DNA of 64,000 nucleotides from Gammaproteobacteria bacterium (GCA_027366635.1 DAHXNE010000012.1:1-64000), one strand, 5' to 3'; counted from the stretch's first letter, positions 28,219 through 38,036 are shown. Numbers and translations are program-made. The notes: generated from the letters alone by a model not told the origin.

Positions 28219-29349
28219 TCAGGCCGCCACCGAGGTCACCACCGGCTCGCTCTCCTCGCGCAGCAGCGGCATGCGGATCTCGGCGACCCACAGCCCGCCG
28301 GGTCGCGCGGCCGAATCGAACACGGCCTGCTCGCCGAACTGGATCGCAAGCCGCTCGCGCACGTTCTTCAGACCGATCCCGTCCCTGCCGGCCGGCTCAT
28401 GCATGCCGATGGTGTTGGTTACACGCAGTATCAGGCGCGCCTCGTCCGCCACCGCCTCGACCCGGACCTGCACCGCACCGAGGTGGCTGGCGAGCCCATG
28501 CACCACCGCATTCTCGATCAGCGGCTGCAGAATCAGGCTCGGCACCCACGAGCGAGGCGCACGCTCGGGCACCGGCACCGACACGGTCAGCCGGTCGGCG
28601 AAGCGTCGCTGCTGCAACCCGAGGTACAACCGCACGAATTGCAGCTCCTCGGCAAGACTCGAGAACTCCCGCTCCCCGGCGTGCAGCAGGCGGCGCAACA
28701 AGTCGGCGAGCTGCACGATCATGGTGCGCGCATCGGCCGGATCGCCGTCGATCTGGCCATGGATGGTGTTGAGCAGATTGAACAGTGAGTGCGGCGAGAG
28801 CTGCCTGCGCAGCGCCGCCAAGTGCGCCGCCGACAGCGCCCGCTCGAGCGCCGCGGCGCGGATATGCGAATCGCGCAGGCGGCGATAGACGTCGAACCCG
28901 GTGGCGAGCGCCAGTCCGAAACCATACGTCAGCAGGAAGCTCGTCGCGCTGGCCACCCAGATCTGGATCAGCGGCAGCAGCTGCAGCGGTCCGGTGTCAT
29001 TGGCCGTGGTGAACTGCAGCAGCGCCCGATGCGCCCCGACCAGGGCCGCATCTCCAAGCCAGAGCGCGGGCTCGGCCAGAATCGCGAACCCCACCGCCAA
29101 GAGCACCTGCAGCGGCAGGCGGCGCAGGATCGGCTGCCATCCCATGCGCAGCGAGGCCCATACGCACCCGAGCAGGACCGGATACAGCAACAGATGCTGC
29201 AGAAGCCGCGCCTGCCACGGTGCGAACAGGTCCACGTGCATCGCCGTGAGGCTCGACTGCAGCTGGTTCGCGTAAAGCACGTCCGAGAGCGCCACGTAAA
29301 TCCAGAACACCGTGACGATCAGCAGAAGCGGCCGGGATCGCGCGCTCAT
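28219..29349 (-). CDS. LytS/YehU-type sensor histidine kinase, orphan
   Basis: A 376-aa membrane kinase. About four hydrophobic segments occupy residues 8-155. A His_kinase domain follows, with [12 protein letters not shown] around His187; the usual family form is QLNPHFLFN, so the Phe after the histidine is replaced by Ser. The C-terminal ATPase domain has [17 protein letters not shown] (N-box) and a G-box near [14 protein letters not shown]. The expected LytTR response regulator is not adjacent; instead an MFS gene follows. Signal and partner are unknown. Confidence 0.88.
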   Translation of the reverse strand: MSARSRPLLLIVTVFWIYVALSDVLYANQLQSSLTAMHVDLFAPWQARLLQHLLLYPVLLGCVWASLRMGWQPILRRLPLQVLLAVGFAILAEPALWLGDAALVGAHRALLQFTTANDTGPLQLLPLIQIWVASATSFLLTYGFGLALATGFDVYRRLRDSHIRAAALERALSAAHLAALRRQLSPHSLFNLLNTIHGQIDGDPADARTMIVQLADLLRRLLHAGEREFSSLAEELQFVRLYLGLQQRRFADRLTVSVPVPERAPRSWVPSLILQPLIENAVVHGLASHLGAVQVRVEAVADEARLILRVTNTIGMHEPAGRDGIGLKNVRERLAIQFGEQAVFDSAARPGGLWVAEIRMPLLREESEPVVTSVAA

Positions 29350-29443
29350 CGGACAATGTTACCTCTTCAACGCCCCAGGGTGTATGAGGCGCCGCCGACA
29401 GTCCATCATGACTGCCGGGCCGCTCTCCGGTACAGTCCCGGTC

Positions 29444-29797
29444 ATGGAAATATTCAAGGAATTCCGCCTCGAGGCCGCGCATCGCCTGCCCAATGTTCCG
29501 CCGGGGCACAAATGTGCCCGCCTCCATGGACACTCGTTCCGCATCGGCGTGCACGTGGACGGGCCCCTCGATCCGGTTTCGGGCTGGGTATGCGATTTCT
29601 CGGCCCTGAAAAGCGCCTTTGCTCCCGTGCACGAAGCACTCGACCACCATTACCTCAACGACGTGCCGGGCCTGGAGAACCCGACCAGCGAGCATCTGGC
29701 GATCTGGATCTGGGAGCGGCTGAAACCGGCGCTGCCCGCCCTCAGCCGCATCACGGTCCGCGAGACCTGCACCAGCGGCTGCGAATATCGCGGGTGA
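29444..29797 (+). CDS. queD: 6-carboxytetrahydropterin synthase (QueD/PTPS family)
   Basis: A 117-aa enzyme that converts 7,8-dihydroneopterin triphosphate to 6-carboxy-5,6,7,8-tetrahydropterin, the second step to queuosine. Zinc ligands His13, His28 and His30 are present (EAAHRL and LHGHSF), the catalytic Cys24 is in HKCAR, and [16 protein letters not shown] follows the family pattern. The ATG at 29444 matches QueD N-termini. No other queuosine gene is near. It is divergent from the LytS-type kinase gene. Confidence 0.93.
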   Translation: MEIFKEFRLEAAHRLPNVPPGHKCARLHGHSFRIGVHVDGPLDPVSGWVCDFSALKSAFAPVHEALDHHYLNDVPGLENPTSEHLAIWIWERLKPALPALSRITVRETCTSGCEYRG

Positions 29798-29846
29798 GCC
29801 CGCAACGACGAGCGCTTCGGCGCCAGGATGGCGCGCGCATGGCGCC

Positions 29847-30425
29847 TCACTGACATCTCCCACCGAGCAACCCCGCCTTCAACGCCTTGCCGGGCGGTCG
29901 GGCCCCGAGCCAGATCCCGAGGAACGCCCGCGCGAAATCCGCGCCGGGGATCGTGCCCTGCTTCACCCCATCGAGCAGGTACTCGATGCCCTGGCCGCTG
30001 GGGTGAACGAAGGTCATGGTCTGCCCGGAGTCGACCCCGTGCATCCAGCCATCGAGCGTGGCGATCCGGGAGCGCAGCGGCGCCAGCCGGCCCTTCGCGC
30101 TGCGGGCGAACCCTTCCCGCCACGCACCGCGCAGCTCATCGGGGGTTACGTGCCACAGAAAGTGCAGCGCGATCTCGCTCGACTCGTCGTGGCTCAAAAT
30201 CGCGGCGGCATCGCTCGAGCGGCGCGCCAGATAAAGCGCGGCAACATAGACTTTGATCCGAAAGAACGTCGCCTTGCGGATGCCGAGGCCGTTGAGCGCC
30301 AGCACCTGACCGCCCACGGTCACGTGATCGGGAAACGACACGCCGTCGCATTGCGCAGCGTGGACCGCGCCGCCCGCCATCGCCAGCGCGGCAGCAAGCG
30401 CCACCCACCACAGCCGGATCCTCAT
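29847..30425 (-). CDS. Exported chalcone-isomerase-like protein
   Basis: A 192-aa protein with a Sec signal peptide (cleavage near VHA-AQ, residue 24). A chalcone isomerase-like domain follows: FPDHVTVGGQVLALNGLGIRK, FRIKVYVAALYL, ALHFLWHVTPDELRGAWREGF and a closing IPGADFARAFLGIWLG. Bacterial members are periplasmic and lack the plant enzyme's flavonoid role; they may bind fatty acids or related ligands. The start at 30425 places the signal peptide at the N-terminus. It is convergent with queD. Confidence 0.88.
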   Translation of the reverse strand: MRIRLWWVALAAALAMAGGAVHAAQCDGVSFPDHVTVGGQVLALNGLGIRKATFFRIKVYVAALYLARRSSDAAAILSHDESSEIALHFLWHVTPDELRGAWREGFARSAKGRLAPLRSRIATLDGWMHGVDSGQTMTFVHPSGQGIEYLLDGVKQGTIPGADFARAFLGIWLGARPPGKALKAGLLGGRCQ

Positions 30426-30670
30426 ACGCCCCCCCTGGCGTCCCGATGCGTGCCGGGACGTCCGAGCAAGCCTATCACGGCGACCCTCAGCCCGGCACCC
30501 AGGGCACAAGCCGCGCAAGCAAGCACCCGATCGGCGCCGCCACCCCCGGCCCATCCGGCAACGGAGCGTGGCGGCGCACGGCAACCGTCAGCGCCTGCAG
30601 ATCCGGGTTCTCCTGGCGCAGCCGCTCGAGTGTCTCGGCGCTGAGGATGGCCGAATCCCCACCGCGGCCC
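30426..30670. other. Intergenic stretch, no supported gene
   Basis: This 245-bp gap lies between the chalcone-isomerase-like gene and the YajR-type gene, all on the minus strand. An 80-codon minus-strand frame (30487-30729) overlaps the end of the YajR-type gene, but it lacks a start context and a family pattern. I see no clear promoter or terminator. Confidence 0.4.
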
Positions 30671-32041
30671 TCACGCGGATGGGGTTTCCGGCGGCGTCCC
30701 GGCCACTTGTGCGGCACGCCGCAGGTCATAGATCTTGGCGTCGACCTTCAGGTACGCCACGCCCTCCTCGGGGACCACCACCGCTTCAGCCACGCCCGCA
30801 ACCGCGCGCAACGCCTCCGCCAGCTGCCGCGCGTCGCCAGTCCCCTCGCCCAAGCGCAACACGCGCGAGGCGAGGTAGGTCGGCTGACGCATCGTGGCCG
30901 CGAGCACCAGCCACAACGCCGCGAGCACCCCGGTCGATTCGAACACCGCGCCCGTGCCGAGGTGCTGCTGCATCCAGCCGCCCACGGCGCCGCCGACGAA
31001 GATGCCGAGGAACTGCGAGCTCGAATAGACGCCGGTGGCCGTGCCCGTGGCGCCGGTCGGCGCGGTCTTGGTCACCAGCGACGGCAGGCTCGCCTCCATC
31101 ACGTTGAAGGCGGCAAAGAACAGCGTGAGCGCCGCGAGCAGCATCACCCGCTCCTGTGCGGCTGCGGCCAGCATGATCTGACTGACCAGGAGCGCCGCGA
31201 CCGCCGCCACCAGCACCCCCTTCATGCGCCGGCGGCGCTCCCCGATGATGATCACGGGCACCATGATGGCCACCGAGATCAGCAGAATCGGCAGATACAC
31301 CCACCAGTCGCTGCGGCTGCCGAGACCGAGGGTGTGGGCGAACAGAACCGGAACGACGAGAAAGCACGCCGTCAGCATCGCATGCAGGGTGAAGATGCCG
31401 AAATCCAGGCGCAACAACTGCGAGTCGCGCAACGCGGCACCGAGCATCGCGGGAACCGGCTCGGCCTCTCGATGCACCCGCCGCCGCCGCGGCGTCGGCA
31501 CCGCGAACAGCGTGACGAGGATACCGACGACCGCCAACACGCTCATCAGCCAAAAAATCCCCGACACACCGATCCACCCGGCGAGCACCGGCCCGAGGAC
31601 GATCGCCACGAGGAAGGACAAGCCGATGGTCATGCCGACCAGCGCCATGGCCTTGGTGCGATTTTCCTCCGCGGTGAGATCGGCCACCAGCGCCAGGATC
31701 ACCGCGCCGACCGCTCCGGCCCCCTGCAGCGCGCGCGCGCCGATCATCGCCTCGATCGAATGCGCCCGCGCCGCCCAGACGCTGCCGGCGCCGAAGAGCA
31801 CCAATCCCGCAACCACCATCACCTTGCGCCCGATGCGGTCGGAAAGCAGCCCAAAGGGCATCTGCAGCAGGCCCTGCGTGAGACCGTAGATGCCGAGCGC
31901 GAGCCCGATGCTCGAGGCCGTCGCGCCGGTGAGGCCGCGCGCGAACAGCGCGAAAACCGGATAGATCATGAACAGGCCCAGCATGCGCAGCGAGAAGACC
32001 GCGGCAAGCGCGCTGGCGGCACGCAGTTCGTGCTTGGGCAT
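30671..32041 (-). CDS. MFS transporter, YajR type with C-terminal YAM domain
   Basis: A 456-aa drug-exporter-like permease. The N-terminal RMLGLFMIYPVFALFARGL and motif A GLLSDRIGRKVM after helix 2 are typical of the DHA1/YajR group. Beyond the twelfth helix is a soluble domain of about 70 residues (from about 385) with two GVAE/GVAYLKVDA strands, matching the ferredoxin-like YAM domain that distinguishes YajR from other MFS exporters. The substrate is unknown. No operon partner is evident. Confidence 0.88.
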   Translation of the reverse strand: MPKHELRAASALAAVFSLRMLGLFMIYPVFALFARGLTGATASSIGLALGIYGLTQGLLQMPFGLLSDRIGRKVMVVAGLVLFGAGSVWAARAHSIEAMIGARALQGAGAVGAVILALVADLTAEENRTKAMALVGMTIGLSFLVAIVLGPVLAGWIGVSGIFWLMSVLAVVGILVTLFAVPTPRRRRVHREAEPVPAMLGAALRDSQLLRLDFGIFTLHAMLTACFLVVPVLFAHTLGLGSRSDWWVYLPILLISVAIMVPVIIIGERRRRMKGVLVAAVAALLVSQIMLAAAAQERVMLLAALTLFFAAFNVMEASLPSLVTKTAPTGATGTATGVYSSSQFLGIFVGGAVGGWMQQHLGTGAVFESTGVLAALWLVLAATMRQPTYLASRVLRLGEGTGDARQLAEALRAVAGVAEAVVVPEEGVAYLKVDAKIYDLRRAAQVAGTPPETPSA

Positions 32042-32154
32042 CTGGGTGTGGTAACTCCGGTGAGTGCTCGGCGCTGGGTGGACTTTAGAGTCTACTGCCG
32101 CTGGCGCGGGTATGCCACCCGGATACAGCGCCCGCGACTGTCAGTACACGGCAA

Positions 32155-32183
32155 TTGAACCGCTCCGCCCGCACGCATAGACT
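32155..32183 (+). promoter_or_regulatory. Sigma-70 promoter for the DUF190 gene
   Basis: TTGAAC (32155-32160) and TAGACT (32178-32183) are separated by 17 bp. The start codon lies 40 bp downstream of the -10, leaving a leader of about 34 bases. Spacing and match are good for a sigma-70 promoter. Confidence 0.6.
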
Positions 32184-32223
32184 CTCGTGCACCAAACTCT
32201 TTTCTCGCTCCCGGACCGAGATC

Positions 32224-32577
32224 ATGCAGGGCTCTTTGTTCCGCTTCTACGTGCACGAGGGACATCGCCACCACGGCAAGCTCGTGTGGGAGTGGCTGCT
32301 CGAGCAGGGCAATCGCCTCGGCATCCGGGGTGGCTCGGCGTTCAAGGCCATGGCCGGTTTCGGCCGGCACCACACCCTGCACGAAGCGCGCTTCCTCGAG
32401 CTCGCCGGCTCCCTCACCGTGGCAGTCGAGTTCATCGCCACCGAGGCGGAGGCGCGCGAACTGCTCGACCTGCTGCACCGCGAGCAGGTGCGGCTGTTCT
32501 ACGCCTACACCCCAGCGCAATTCGGCGTGATCAATCCGGACTCGGCCGACCCACCGGCGGTCGGCGAAGATCCCTGA
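32224..32577 (+). CDS. DUF190 family PII-like protein
   Basis: A 117-aa protein with the DUF190 layout: LFRFYVHEGHRHHGKLVWEWL, GIRGGSAFKAMAGFG and LSLTVAVEFIATEAEARELLDLL-like strands of a ferredoxin fold related to PII signalling proteins. In other bacteria DUF190 genes often accompany fluoride or cation transporters, but no such gene is adjacent here. The ATG at 32224 fits the family N-terminus. The function is unknown. Confidence 0.85.
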   Translation: MQGSLFRFYVHEGHRHHGKLVWEWLLEQGNRLGIRGGSAFKAMAGFGRHHTLHEARFLELAGSLTVAVEFIATEAEARELLDLLHREQVRLFYAYTPAQFGVINPDSADPPAVGEDP

Positions 32578-32712
32578 GAACACCCGAGCGCCGTGCAGCG
32601 CGCGCGCCACGGGGCCCCGGCAGGCGGCCCGCAAGCGCGGCTGCGGGCGGAGGTCGCGAAGATCGAGGCACGGCCCGGCTCCCGCGCCCGGGCCGTGCTG
32701 CACCGCCAACCC

Positions 32713-34629
32713 TCAGTGCTTGGCGTGCGGCGCCATGATCTTCGCCAGCATGTTCACCGTGCCGGGGATGCGCACCAGGTGCGGATAGCGCGGACCGCCG
32801 AAATAGCCGACCTTGATCGCGCGCACCCAGCCGTCCTGCGCGACGGTGAAGGTGGTCGGCTCATGATCGTGCTCGGCCTGGACCAGATAGTACTGCAGCA
32901 CCTTCGGGGTGTAGCTCTGGCCGTTGACCGCCACGAGCTTCATCCCCGGCGCCATCCCGGCCTTCCACGCCGGTGAGCCCTCGCGCACGTCCGCGAGCAC
33001 TCCCGCCTTGCTGTTGAAGCCGTACGTCAGCCACTGAAAGTCCGTGTGATAGGTACGTTCCGCCGCGGTAATGAAAGGATTGGGCTTGGCGGTATACACC
33101 AGACGCCAGCCCGAGCGCCGCAGCTCCCCGGTCGGCGGCAGCTTCGCGACCTCATACACGTGGCGCTGGAAGAACGCGTGCCAGTCGTACGGACACACCT
33201 CGTAGAGCAGGTGCTCGATGTCCGCCCGGGTGTAGGGCTTGGTGATCGGCCCGGTGAGCTTCGGCAGCGAGTACAGGTGCAGGAAATTATCGAGCGACTT
33301 CTTGCCGTGCGTCTTCTCGCGGATGATGGTGTCGACATCGAGCCACAGCAGCTCGCCCTCGGTGTAGAAATCCCCGGCCGAGCGGCGGATCGAGGGATAC
33401 TCCCCGAACCCGGTCATGTAGAAATACGGCGCACCGGTGGTCAGATCGATCAGCGGCTCGGTATTGCGGCCCGGCTCGGTCGCCATCTGGCTGTAGAGCG
33501 TGGCGAGATACTGCGGGTACTCGCTCGGCTTGCGGATGCCGCTGCGGAAGGACAGCAGATCCCCCAGGTACTGATTCATGCCCTCGTACACCCACAACAG
33601 GTCGGTGCGCTGCGGGATCTGATAGTTGTCCGTCTGCAGATCCCACGGCCGGCGATATTTGCCGTTCCAGGAATGCGAGAATTCGTGCGGAATCAGATCA
33701 CCACCGAGAAGCTGCTGCGTCGGGTTCGTCATGAAGTCGGCCGCCGCCCGGTTGTCGCTCGACTGGTGGTGCTCGATCCCCTCGAAGCTGATCTTGTTCG
33801 ACAGCGACAGCAGCGCGTGATAGTTGTACCAGTGGCGTGTGCCGTACAGCGCCAGCGCCTCGCGCGGCAGGTTCTTGTACGCCTCGAGCAGCTTGGCCGG
33901 CACGTCCAGGTCCTGCGGCGCATCGGCGAACATGTCGAGCCACATGTGGGCATTGCCTTTGTGCCAGAGCAGCACCTTCTTGTAGAAGCGGCCCGTGAAC
34001 AGCGGCGAGTCCCCGACATAGGTCAGCGGCTCCTCGGCGAAGTTGACGCGCTGCCCCACCCGGCTCACCGTGGTGAGCGCCGTGCTGTAGCCCCAGCCCT
34101 TGGGCAGAATGACGCTCGCCTTGAGGTAGTAGTGGTGGTAGTTGATGTCGTTCTGATAGAAGAAGGCCCGTGTCCAGGTGATCACCGCGAGATTGGGCGT
34201 CGCCCGCGTGCTCGTCCCCCCGTTCAGCAGCATGGTGAACCGCACCTTGATCGAGTGCACACCCTGGGGCACCACGATGTGGAAGGCGTACATGTCCACC
34301 TTGTCGCGGCGCCAGGGGAGCAGGTGGCCGGCGGCGCTCACCTGCAGCTGCGCGATGTCGGCGAGCGGACCGGCCGGGGAGTGATAACCCGGGATCCACT
34401 CCGGGTACACGAACGTGAACGGGCCCGGCCGCACCGGAATGTGCAGGGTCGAGATCGCGATACCGCGCCCCGCCATGCGCGCATCCAACACCAGAGTCTC
34501 CGGATCGACCTTGGTGGCGTACGGCACCGCATCGGCGTTGGGCTGCGGAATGATGCCGGTCGCGCTCGCCTGCGCGCACAGCCCGAGCGAAGCGAGCGCC
34601 AGTATCGCGCCCATGGATTTGAGCTTCAC
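32713..34629 (-). CDS. Exported M61 family metallopeptidase with PDZ domain
   Basis: A 638-aa periplasmic protein with a signal peptide (about 1-23, cleavage near ASA-TG). An N-terminal beta-domain (about 40-200) precedes the zinc peptidase core with HEFSH at 315-319 and a downstream glutamate in VYEGMNQYLGD. A PDZ-like domain near the C-terminus contains GVLADVREGSPAWKAGMAPGMKLVAVNG. M61 (glycyl aminopeptidase) proteins cleave N-terminal small residues. The GTG at 34629 has GGAGG four bases upstream and gives a basic signal N-region (MKLKSM), so it is preferred to the next ATG. Confidence 0.9.
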   Translation of the reverse strand: MKLKSMGAILALASLGLCAQASATGIIPQPNADAVPYATKVDPETLVLDARMAGRGIAISTLHIPVRPGPFTFVYPEWIPGYHSPAGPLADIAQLQVSAAGHLLPWRRDKVDMYAFHIVVPQGVHSIKVRFTMLLNGGTSTRATPNLAVITWTRAFFYQNDINYHHYYLKASVILPKGWGYSTALTTVSRVGQRVNFAEEPLTYVGDSPLFTGRFYKKVLLWHKGNAHMWLDMFADAPQDLDVPAKLLEAYKNLPREALALYGTRHWYNYHALLSLSNKISFEGIEHHQSSDNRAAADFMTNPTQQLLGGDLIPHEFSHSWNGKYRRPWDLQTDNYQIPQRTDLLWVYEGMNQYLGDLLSFRSGIRKPSEYPQYLATLYSQMATEPGRNTEPLIDLTTGAPYFYMTGFGEYPSIRRSAGDFYTEGELLWLDVDTIIREKTHGKKSLDNFLHLYSLPKLTGPITKPYTRADIEHLLYEVCPYDWHAFFQRHVYEVAKLPPTGELRRSGWRLVYTAKPNPFITAAERTYHTDFQWLTYGFNSKAGVLADVREGSPAWKAGMAPGMKLVAVNGQSYTPKVLQYYLVQAEHDHEPTTFTVAQDGWVRAIKVGYFGGPRYPHLVRIPGTVNMLAKIMAPHAKH

Positions 34630-34825
34630 GATGCCTCCCTTGATTTTCCGTTGTGGTTTTTCCGCCGGCAGCGTCCGACGGTACAAGACGTTACTATGCG
34701 ACCGGTACCGCCGGCCGGCGCGGGCCGCCCGCGGCGGTTGCGATGAGCCGTTTGCCCGGCGCGACGAGGCGTCCGACGCCCACGGCGAGGCCGCCAGCCC
34801 ACCCCGCTCGAGCGCCCGCAACACG

Positions 34826-36289
34826 ATGAACGCAACCACACCCGAGGCTCGACTACACCGCAGGCTCACACCGTTCGAGGCGCTGCTGCTGACACTCTCG
34901 TGTCTCTCCCCGGTGTTCTCGGTGTATGGCCCGGGCGCCGCAGTGCTGCGCCAATGCGGCACCGGCGCGGCGGCACTATTCGCCCTGGGCGTCTTGGTGG
35001 CGGCAGTCTGGGGCATGGTCTACGCCGAGCTCGGCTCGGCGTATCCATACGCTGGCGGGGACTATGTCGGGGTCGGGACCGTGCTCGGGCCTGCGGCCGG
35101 CTTTGCCTGTCTGGCCCTGTGGGCGATCATCATCCTGCCGATGAACGCTTACCTGGCCAAGCTCGTCGCCACGTATGCGCATCAAGTCCTGCCGGCCACC
35201 GACCCGTGGCTGTGGACCTACGGCTCGCTGCTCGCCGCCCTCGCCGTGGCGCTGCTGGCGGTGCGCGCCAGCGCGCTCGTGACCGGCGTCTTTCTCAGCA
35301 TCGAATTCGCCGCGGTCTTGACGCTCTTCGTAGCCGGACTGTTGCATCCGGCCGCGGGCGCATGGATGGCCATCATCCATCCGCAGCTGCCGGCGGCGGG
35401 GCGCTGGGCGCCAGTCGGCGCCGCGGCGCTCGCGCTCGGAGCGGTGAACGCGGCCTTCGCCATCGTCGGCGGCAATCAAGCGATCGCCTTCGGCGAGGAA
35501 CTGATCGACCCGCATCGCAACATGGGTCGGGTGCTCCTGGCAGCCTGCCTCCTTGGCGCGCTAGCCATCGCCCTACCCGTCATCGCGGTGGTAGTGAGTG
35601 CGGCCGATGACCCCACCGTGTTCACGAGCGCCGCGCCCTTCAGCACCTACATCAGCTCGGTGGCCGGCCCTGGGGCCGCCATCGCCCTGAGCGCCGCCGT
35701 CGCGCTCGCGGTATTCAACGCATTGATCGCACAGATCATGTTCGGGGCGCGGCTGTGGTACAGCTTCGCCCGGGATCGGATCTTTCCGAGGCCGATCAGC
35801 GCGGCGCTCGAGAAACTGCACGACCGCAGCGGTGCGCCGCGGATCGCCACATTGACGGTCGGGGTGCTCTCGGCCGCCTGTTGCGTCCTCAGCCAGCGCG
35901 TACTGCTGGTGTTTCTCTCCGGTTTGGTCGTCTACGCCCTCGCGCTGGTCAGCACCGCGGTGCTCGTCGGCCGCATCAAGGGGCTCACCGGCGGCACGGA
36001 TCGCTGGCGCTCACCCCTGTTTCCGCTCGCGCCGCTGCTCGGCATCGCCCTGGCCTGTGTGTTTGCCGCGGCCGACTGGGCCGATGCCTCGATCGGGCGC
36101 CCGAGTCTGCTCGCCCTCGCAGCAGTGCTCGGTGCCGCGCTCCTGTGGTACTGGTTCGTACTCAGGCAACGCCCAGGCGGTTGGACGCCGAAACTCAACG
36201 CCGTGCAACACTCGACACACGACGTGACGCACGGGCCGCCGTCCAGCTCGCCGAGCCCCACCAACGGACCGACGGACTCCCGAGGATGA
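34826..36289 (+). CDS. APC superfamily amino acid permease
   Basis: A 487-aa polytopic permease with about 12 helices. The N-terminal RLTPFEALLLTLSCLSPVFSVYGPG in helix 1 and YAELGSAYPYAGGDYVGVG between helices 2 and 3 are the substrate-site signatures of amino acid-polyamine-organocation transporters. FGEELIDPHRNMGRV is the conserved loop 5-6. The last 40 residues are hydrophilic and proline/serine-rich. The specific substrate cannot be read. The gene is divergent from the M61 peptidase gene. Confidence 0.9.
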   Translation: MNATTPEARLHRRLTPFEALLLTLSCLSPVFSVYGPGAAVLRQCGTGAAALFALGVLVAAVWGMVYAELGSAYPYAGGDYVGVGTVLGPAAGFACLALWAIIILPMNAYLAKLVATYAHQVLPATDPWLWTYGSLLAALAVALLAVRASALVTGVFLSIEFAAVLTLFVAGLLHPAAGAWMAIIHPQLPAAGRWAPVGAAALALGAVNAAFAIVGGNQAIAFGEELIDPHRNMGRVLLAACLLGALAIALPVIAVVVSAADDPTVFTSAAPFSTYISSVAGPGAAIALSAAVALAVFNALIAQIMFGARLWYSFARDRIFPRPISAALEKLHDRSGAPRIATLTVGVLSAACCVLSQRVLLVFLSGLVVYALALVSTAVLVGRIKGLTGGTDRWRSPLFPLAPLLGIALACVFAAADWADASIGRPSLLALAAVLGAALLWYWFVLRQRPGGWTPKLNAVQHSTHDVTHGPPSSSPSPTNGPTDSRG

Positions 36290-36336
36290 TGGCGCCGGCC
36301 TCCCAAGCCGTCGCCCATGACACACTGTCCCGGCGC

Positions 36337-36567
36337 CTAGGGCGGCAACGCCGTGCCGCTTGCCACCGTCCCCAGGCCGCAACCCGAGACGGTCCGATTG
36401 AATTGCGCTACGGCGGTCGGCAGGAACCGATCATAGGTTGCGATTGCGTCGCGATATTCGCGCCTGTAGACCACCTGCCCGTGCAGCGTCGCGGTATCGA
36501 CCGCCTCATCCGAACCCAGCAGCTGCTGCTCCAGCGCTAACCGTTTCTCGTGAGCGAGCCGGTCCTG
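36337..36567 (-). pseudogene. Protein-like open frame without a start codon, possible gene remnant
   Basis: In the 507-bp gap between the permease and the K+ channel, the minus strand has 76 sense codons ending at TAG (36339-36337). It runs QDRLAHEKRLALEQQ, then EAVDTATLHGQVVYRR and AIATYDRFLPTAVAQF. Third codon positions are strongly GC-rich and the composition is that of a soluble helical protein, unlike the neighbouring shadow frames. The frame is bounded upstream by TAG (36570-36568) and contains no ATG and no well-placed GTG or TTG, so it looks like the 3' end of a decayed gene. I do not recognise the family. Confidence 0.4.
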
Positions 36568-36796
36568 CTATAGTGTTGCGACGTTGAAGGCTGAACCGTG
36601 CTCAGCAGTGTCGCCCCCGTGCAGAAACCGCCGACCCGAGGTGTCGCATGATCAGGAGAGCCGGCTGGCCGTTCGCCAGCGGCGGCCGGCGTGCCGCAGC
36701 CGTGGCCGTGGCACGCATATCCAGACCCGGCACGAGCGCCGCGCGGACGTGCGCGCCGACGCCTGAGCGACTAAGGCCGATCGGGACGACGCAGCC
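36568..36796. other. Intergenic stretch upstream of the K+ channel, no gene seen
   Basis: About 230 bp without a protein-like frame. TATAGT at 36569-36574 could be a rightward -10 for the channel gene, but no acceptable -35 lies at 16-18 bp, so I do not call a promoter. Confidence 0.35.
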
Positions 36797-38029
36797 GTGA
36801 GATCCTCGGCTCGCAAATGGCTCGAGACCCAGCGCGCCTGGGTGCGCAAGGAGCAGCGCCATTTCGAGCACAAGTTGCATACCCGGGCATGGTTCCCGCA
36901 CGTGCCGCTCGCCATCCTGGTCGGCTTCCAGGGCGTGCTGCACATTCTGATGGGGCTCGGCTCGCTGCACTCGCTGATGAGGCTGCTCGCCGCCCCTTCT
37001 TTGACCACCCTCGCCGGCGGCGTCGGCATCCTGCGGATCGGCGCCGCCTCGCACCTCGCCATCGGCGTGCTGCTGGTGGTGGTCGCGTTCGGCATGCTCT
37101 GGCGCTCGCGCGTGGCCTGGGTGATGGCGTTTCTGCTCACCCTGGCAATGGTGGCGCTGGTATTCTCGCCCCTGTCGCGCGTCTCCCGCCCGCTGGAGAT
37201 CTTCAGCATCGTGCAGCTGCTGCTGCTGCTGGCCACGCGCCGCTCGTTCGGGCGCACGAGCCTCGCCACCGCCACGCTGTTCGCGCTCACCGCCCTGTTG
37301 TTGACGCTCGGCTACGGCACGTTCGGCTCGATGTTTCTCGGCGACGGATTCCAACCGCATATCAACAGCTATACAGACGCGGTCTATTTCTCGGTCGAAA
37401 CGATGTCGACCGTGGGCTACGGCGACATTACGCCGGTGACACGTGAGGCACGGCTGTTCACGATATCGCTGATCGCGCTCGGCCTCGGCGTGTTCGCCAC
37501 CGCCCTGCCGACCATTGCCGGCCCCTTGATCGACAAGCGGCTGCTCAATTTGATCGAACCGCGGAGGAAAACCAAGATGAAGCGAGTCGCGCATATCATC
37601 GTCGTCGGCGACGGTGCGCTCGCCCAGGACGCGGCCCGGGCGCTCGTGGCGCGCGGTCTGATCGTCACGCAGATCGTGGCGGAAAAGCCGGCCACGGACG
37701 AACAATCGGACATGGATACCCTTGTCGGCGATGGCAGTGACGCGAAGTTACTGATCCGCGCAAACGTCGAGACGGCGCGAGCCGTACTCGCACTTAGCGA
37801 CGATGATTCATACAACGCGTTCGTGGTGCTCGCCGCCAAGGAGATGAATCCCGAGCTGCGCACCGTCGCGGCCGTCAGCGACACCCGCAACACCGGCCGC
37901 GTCGCCCGTACCCGTCCCGATGTGCTCCTGACGCTGCCGCTGCTCGGCGGCGAGTTGCTGGCGATGGCCTTGAGCGGCGAGGAGATCAAGACCGACGCAC
38001 TGATCACCGAGCTGCTGAAGCTCGGCTAG
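36797..38029 (+). CDS. Kch-like potassium channel with RCK/TrkA-N domain
   Basis: A 410-aa inner-membrane channel. Six hydrophobic segments (about 35-235) end with the pore: the selectivity filter TVGYGD is at 205-210, followed by the last helix FTISLIALGLGVFATALPTIAG. A cytoplasmic Rossmann-type domain (about 255-400) regulates gating. It begins HIIVVGDGALAQDAARALVARGL, where the usual GxGxxG is altered (GDGALA), so NAD(H) binding may be weak. Overall size and order match E. coli Kch. It starts with GTG. It is convergent with a TolC-family gene, with 7 bp between stops. Confidence 0.92.
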   Translation: MRSSARKWLETQRAWVRKEQRHFEHKLHTRAWFPHVPLAILVGFQGVLHILMGLGSLHSLMRLLAAPSLTTLAGGVGILRIGAASHLAIGVLLVVVAFGMLWRSRVAWVMAFLLTLAMVALVFSPLSRVSRPLEIFSIVQLLLLLATRRSFGRTSLATATLFALTALLLTLGYGTFGSMFLGDGFQPHINSYTDAVYFSVETMSTVGYGDITPVTREARLFTISLIALGLGVFATALPTIAGPLIDKRLLNLIEPRRKTKMKRVAHIIVVGDGALAQDAARALVARGLIVTQIVAEKPATDEQSDMDTLVGDGSDAKLLIRANVETARAVLALSDDDSYNAFVVLAAKEMNPELRTVAAVSDTRNTGRVARTRPDVLLTLPLLGGELLAMALSGEEIKTDALITELLKLG

Positions 38030-38036
38030 CCGCGCA

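Noticed and set aside
30487-30729. 80-codon minus-strand frame after the YajR-type gene
   Set aside because: It overlaps the end of the YajR-type gene by about 60 bp, has no Shine-Dalgarno and no family pattern; a real small gene cannot be excluded but is not supported.
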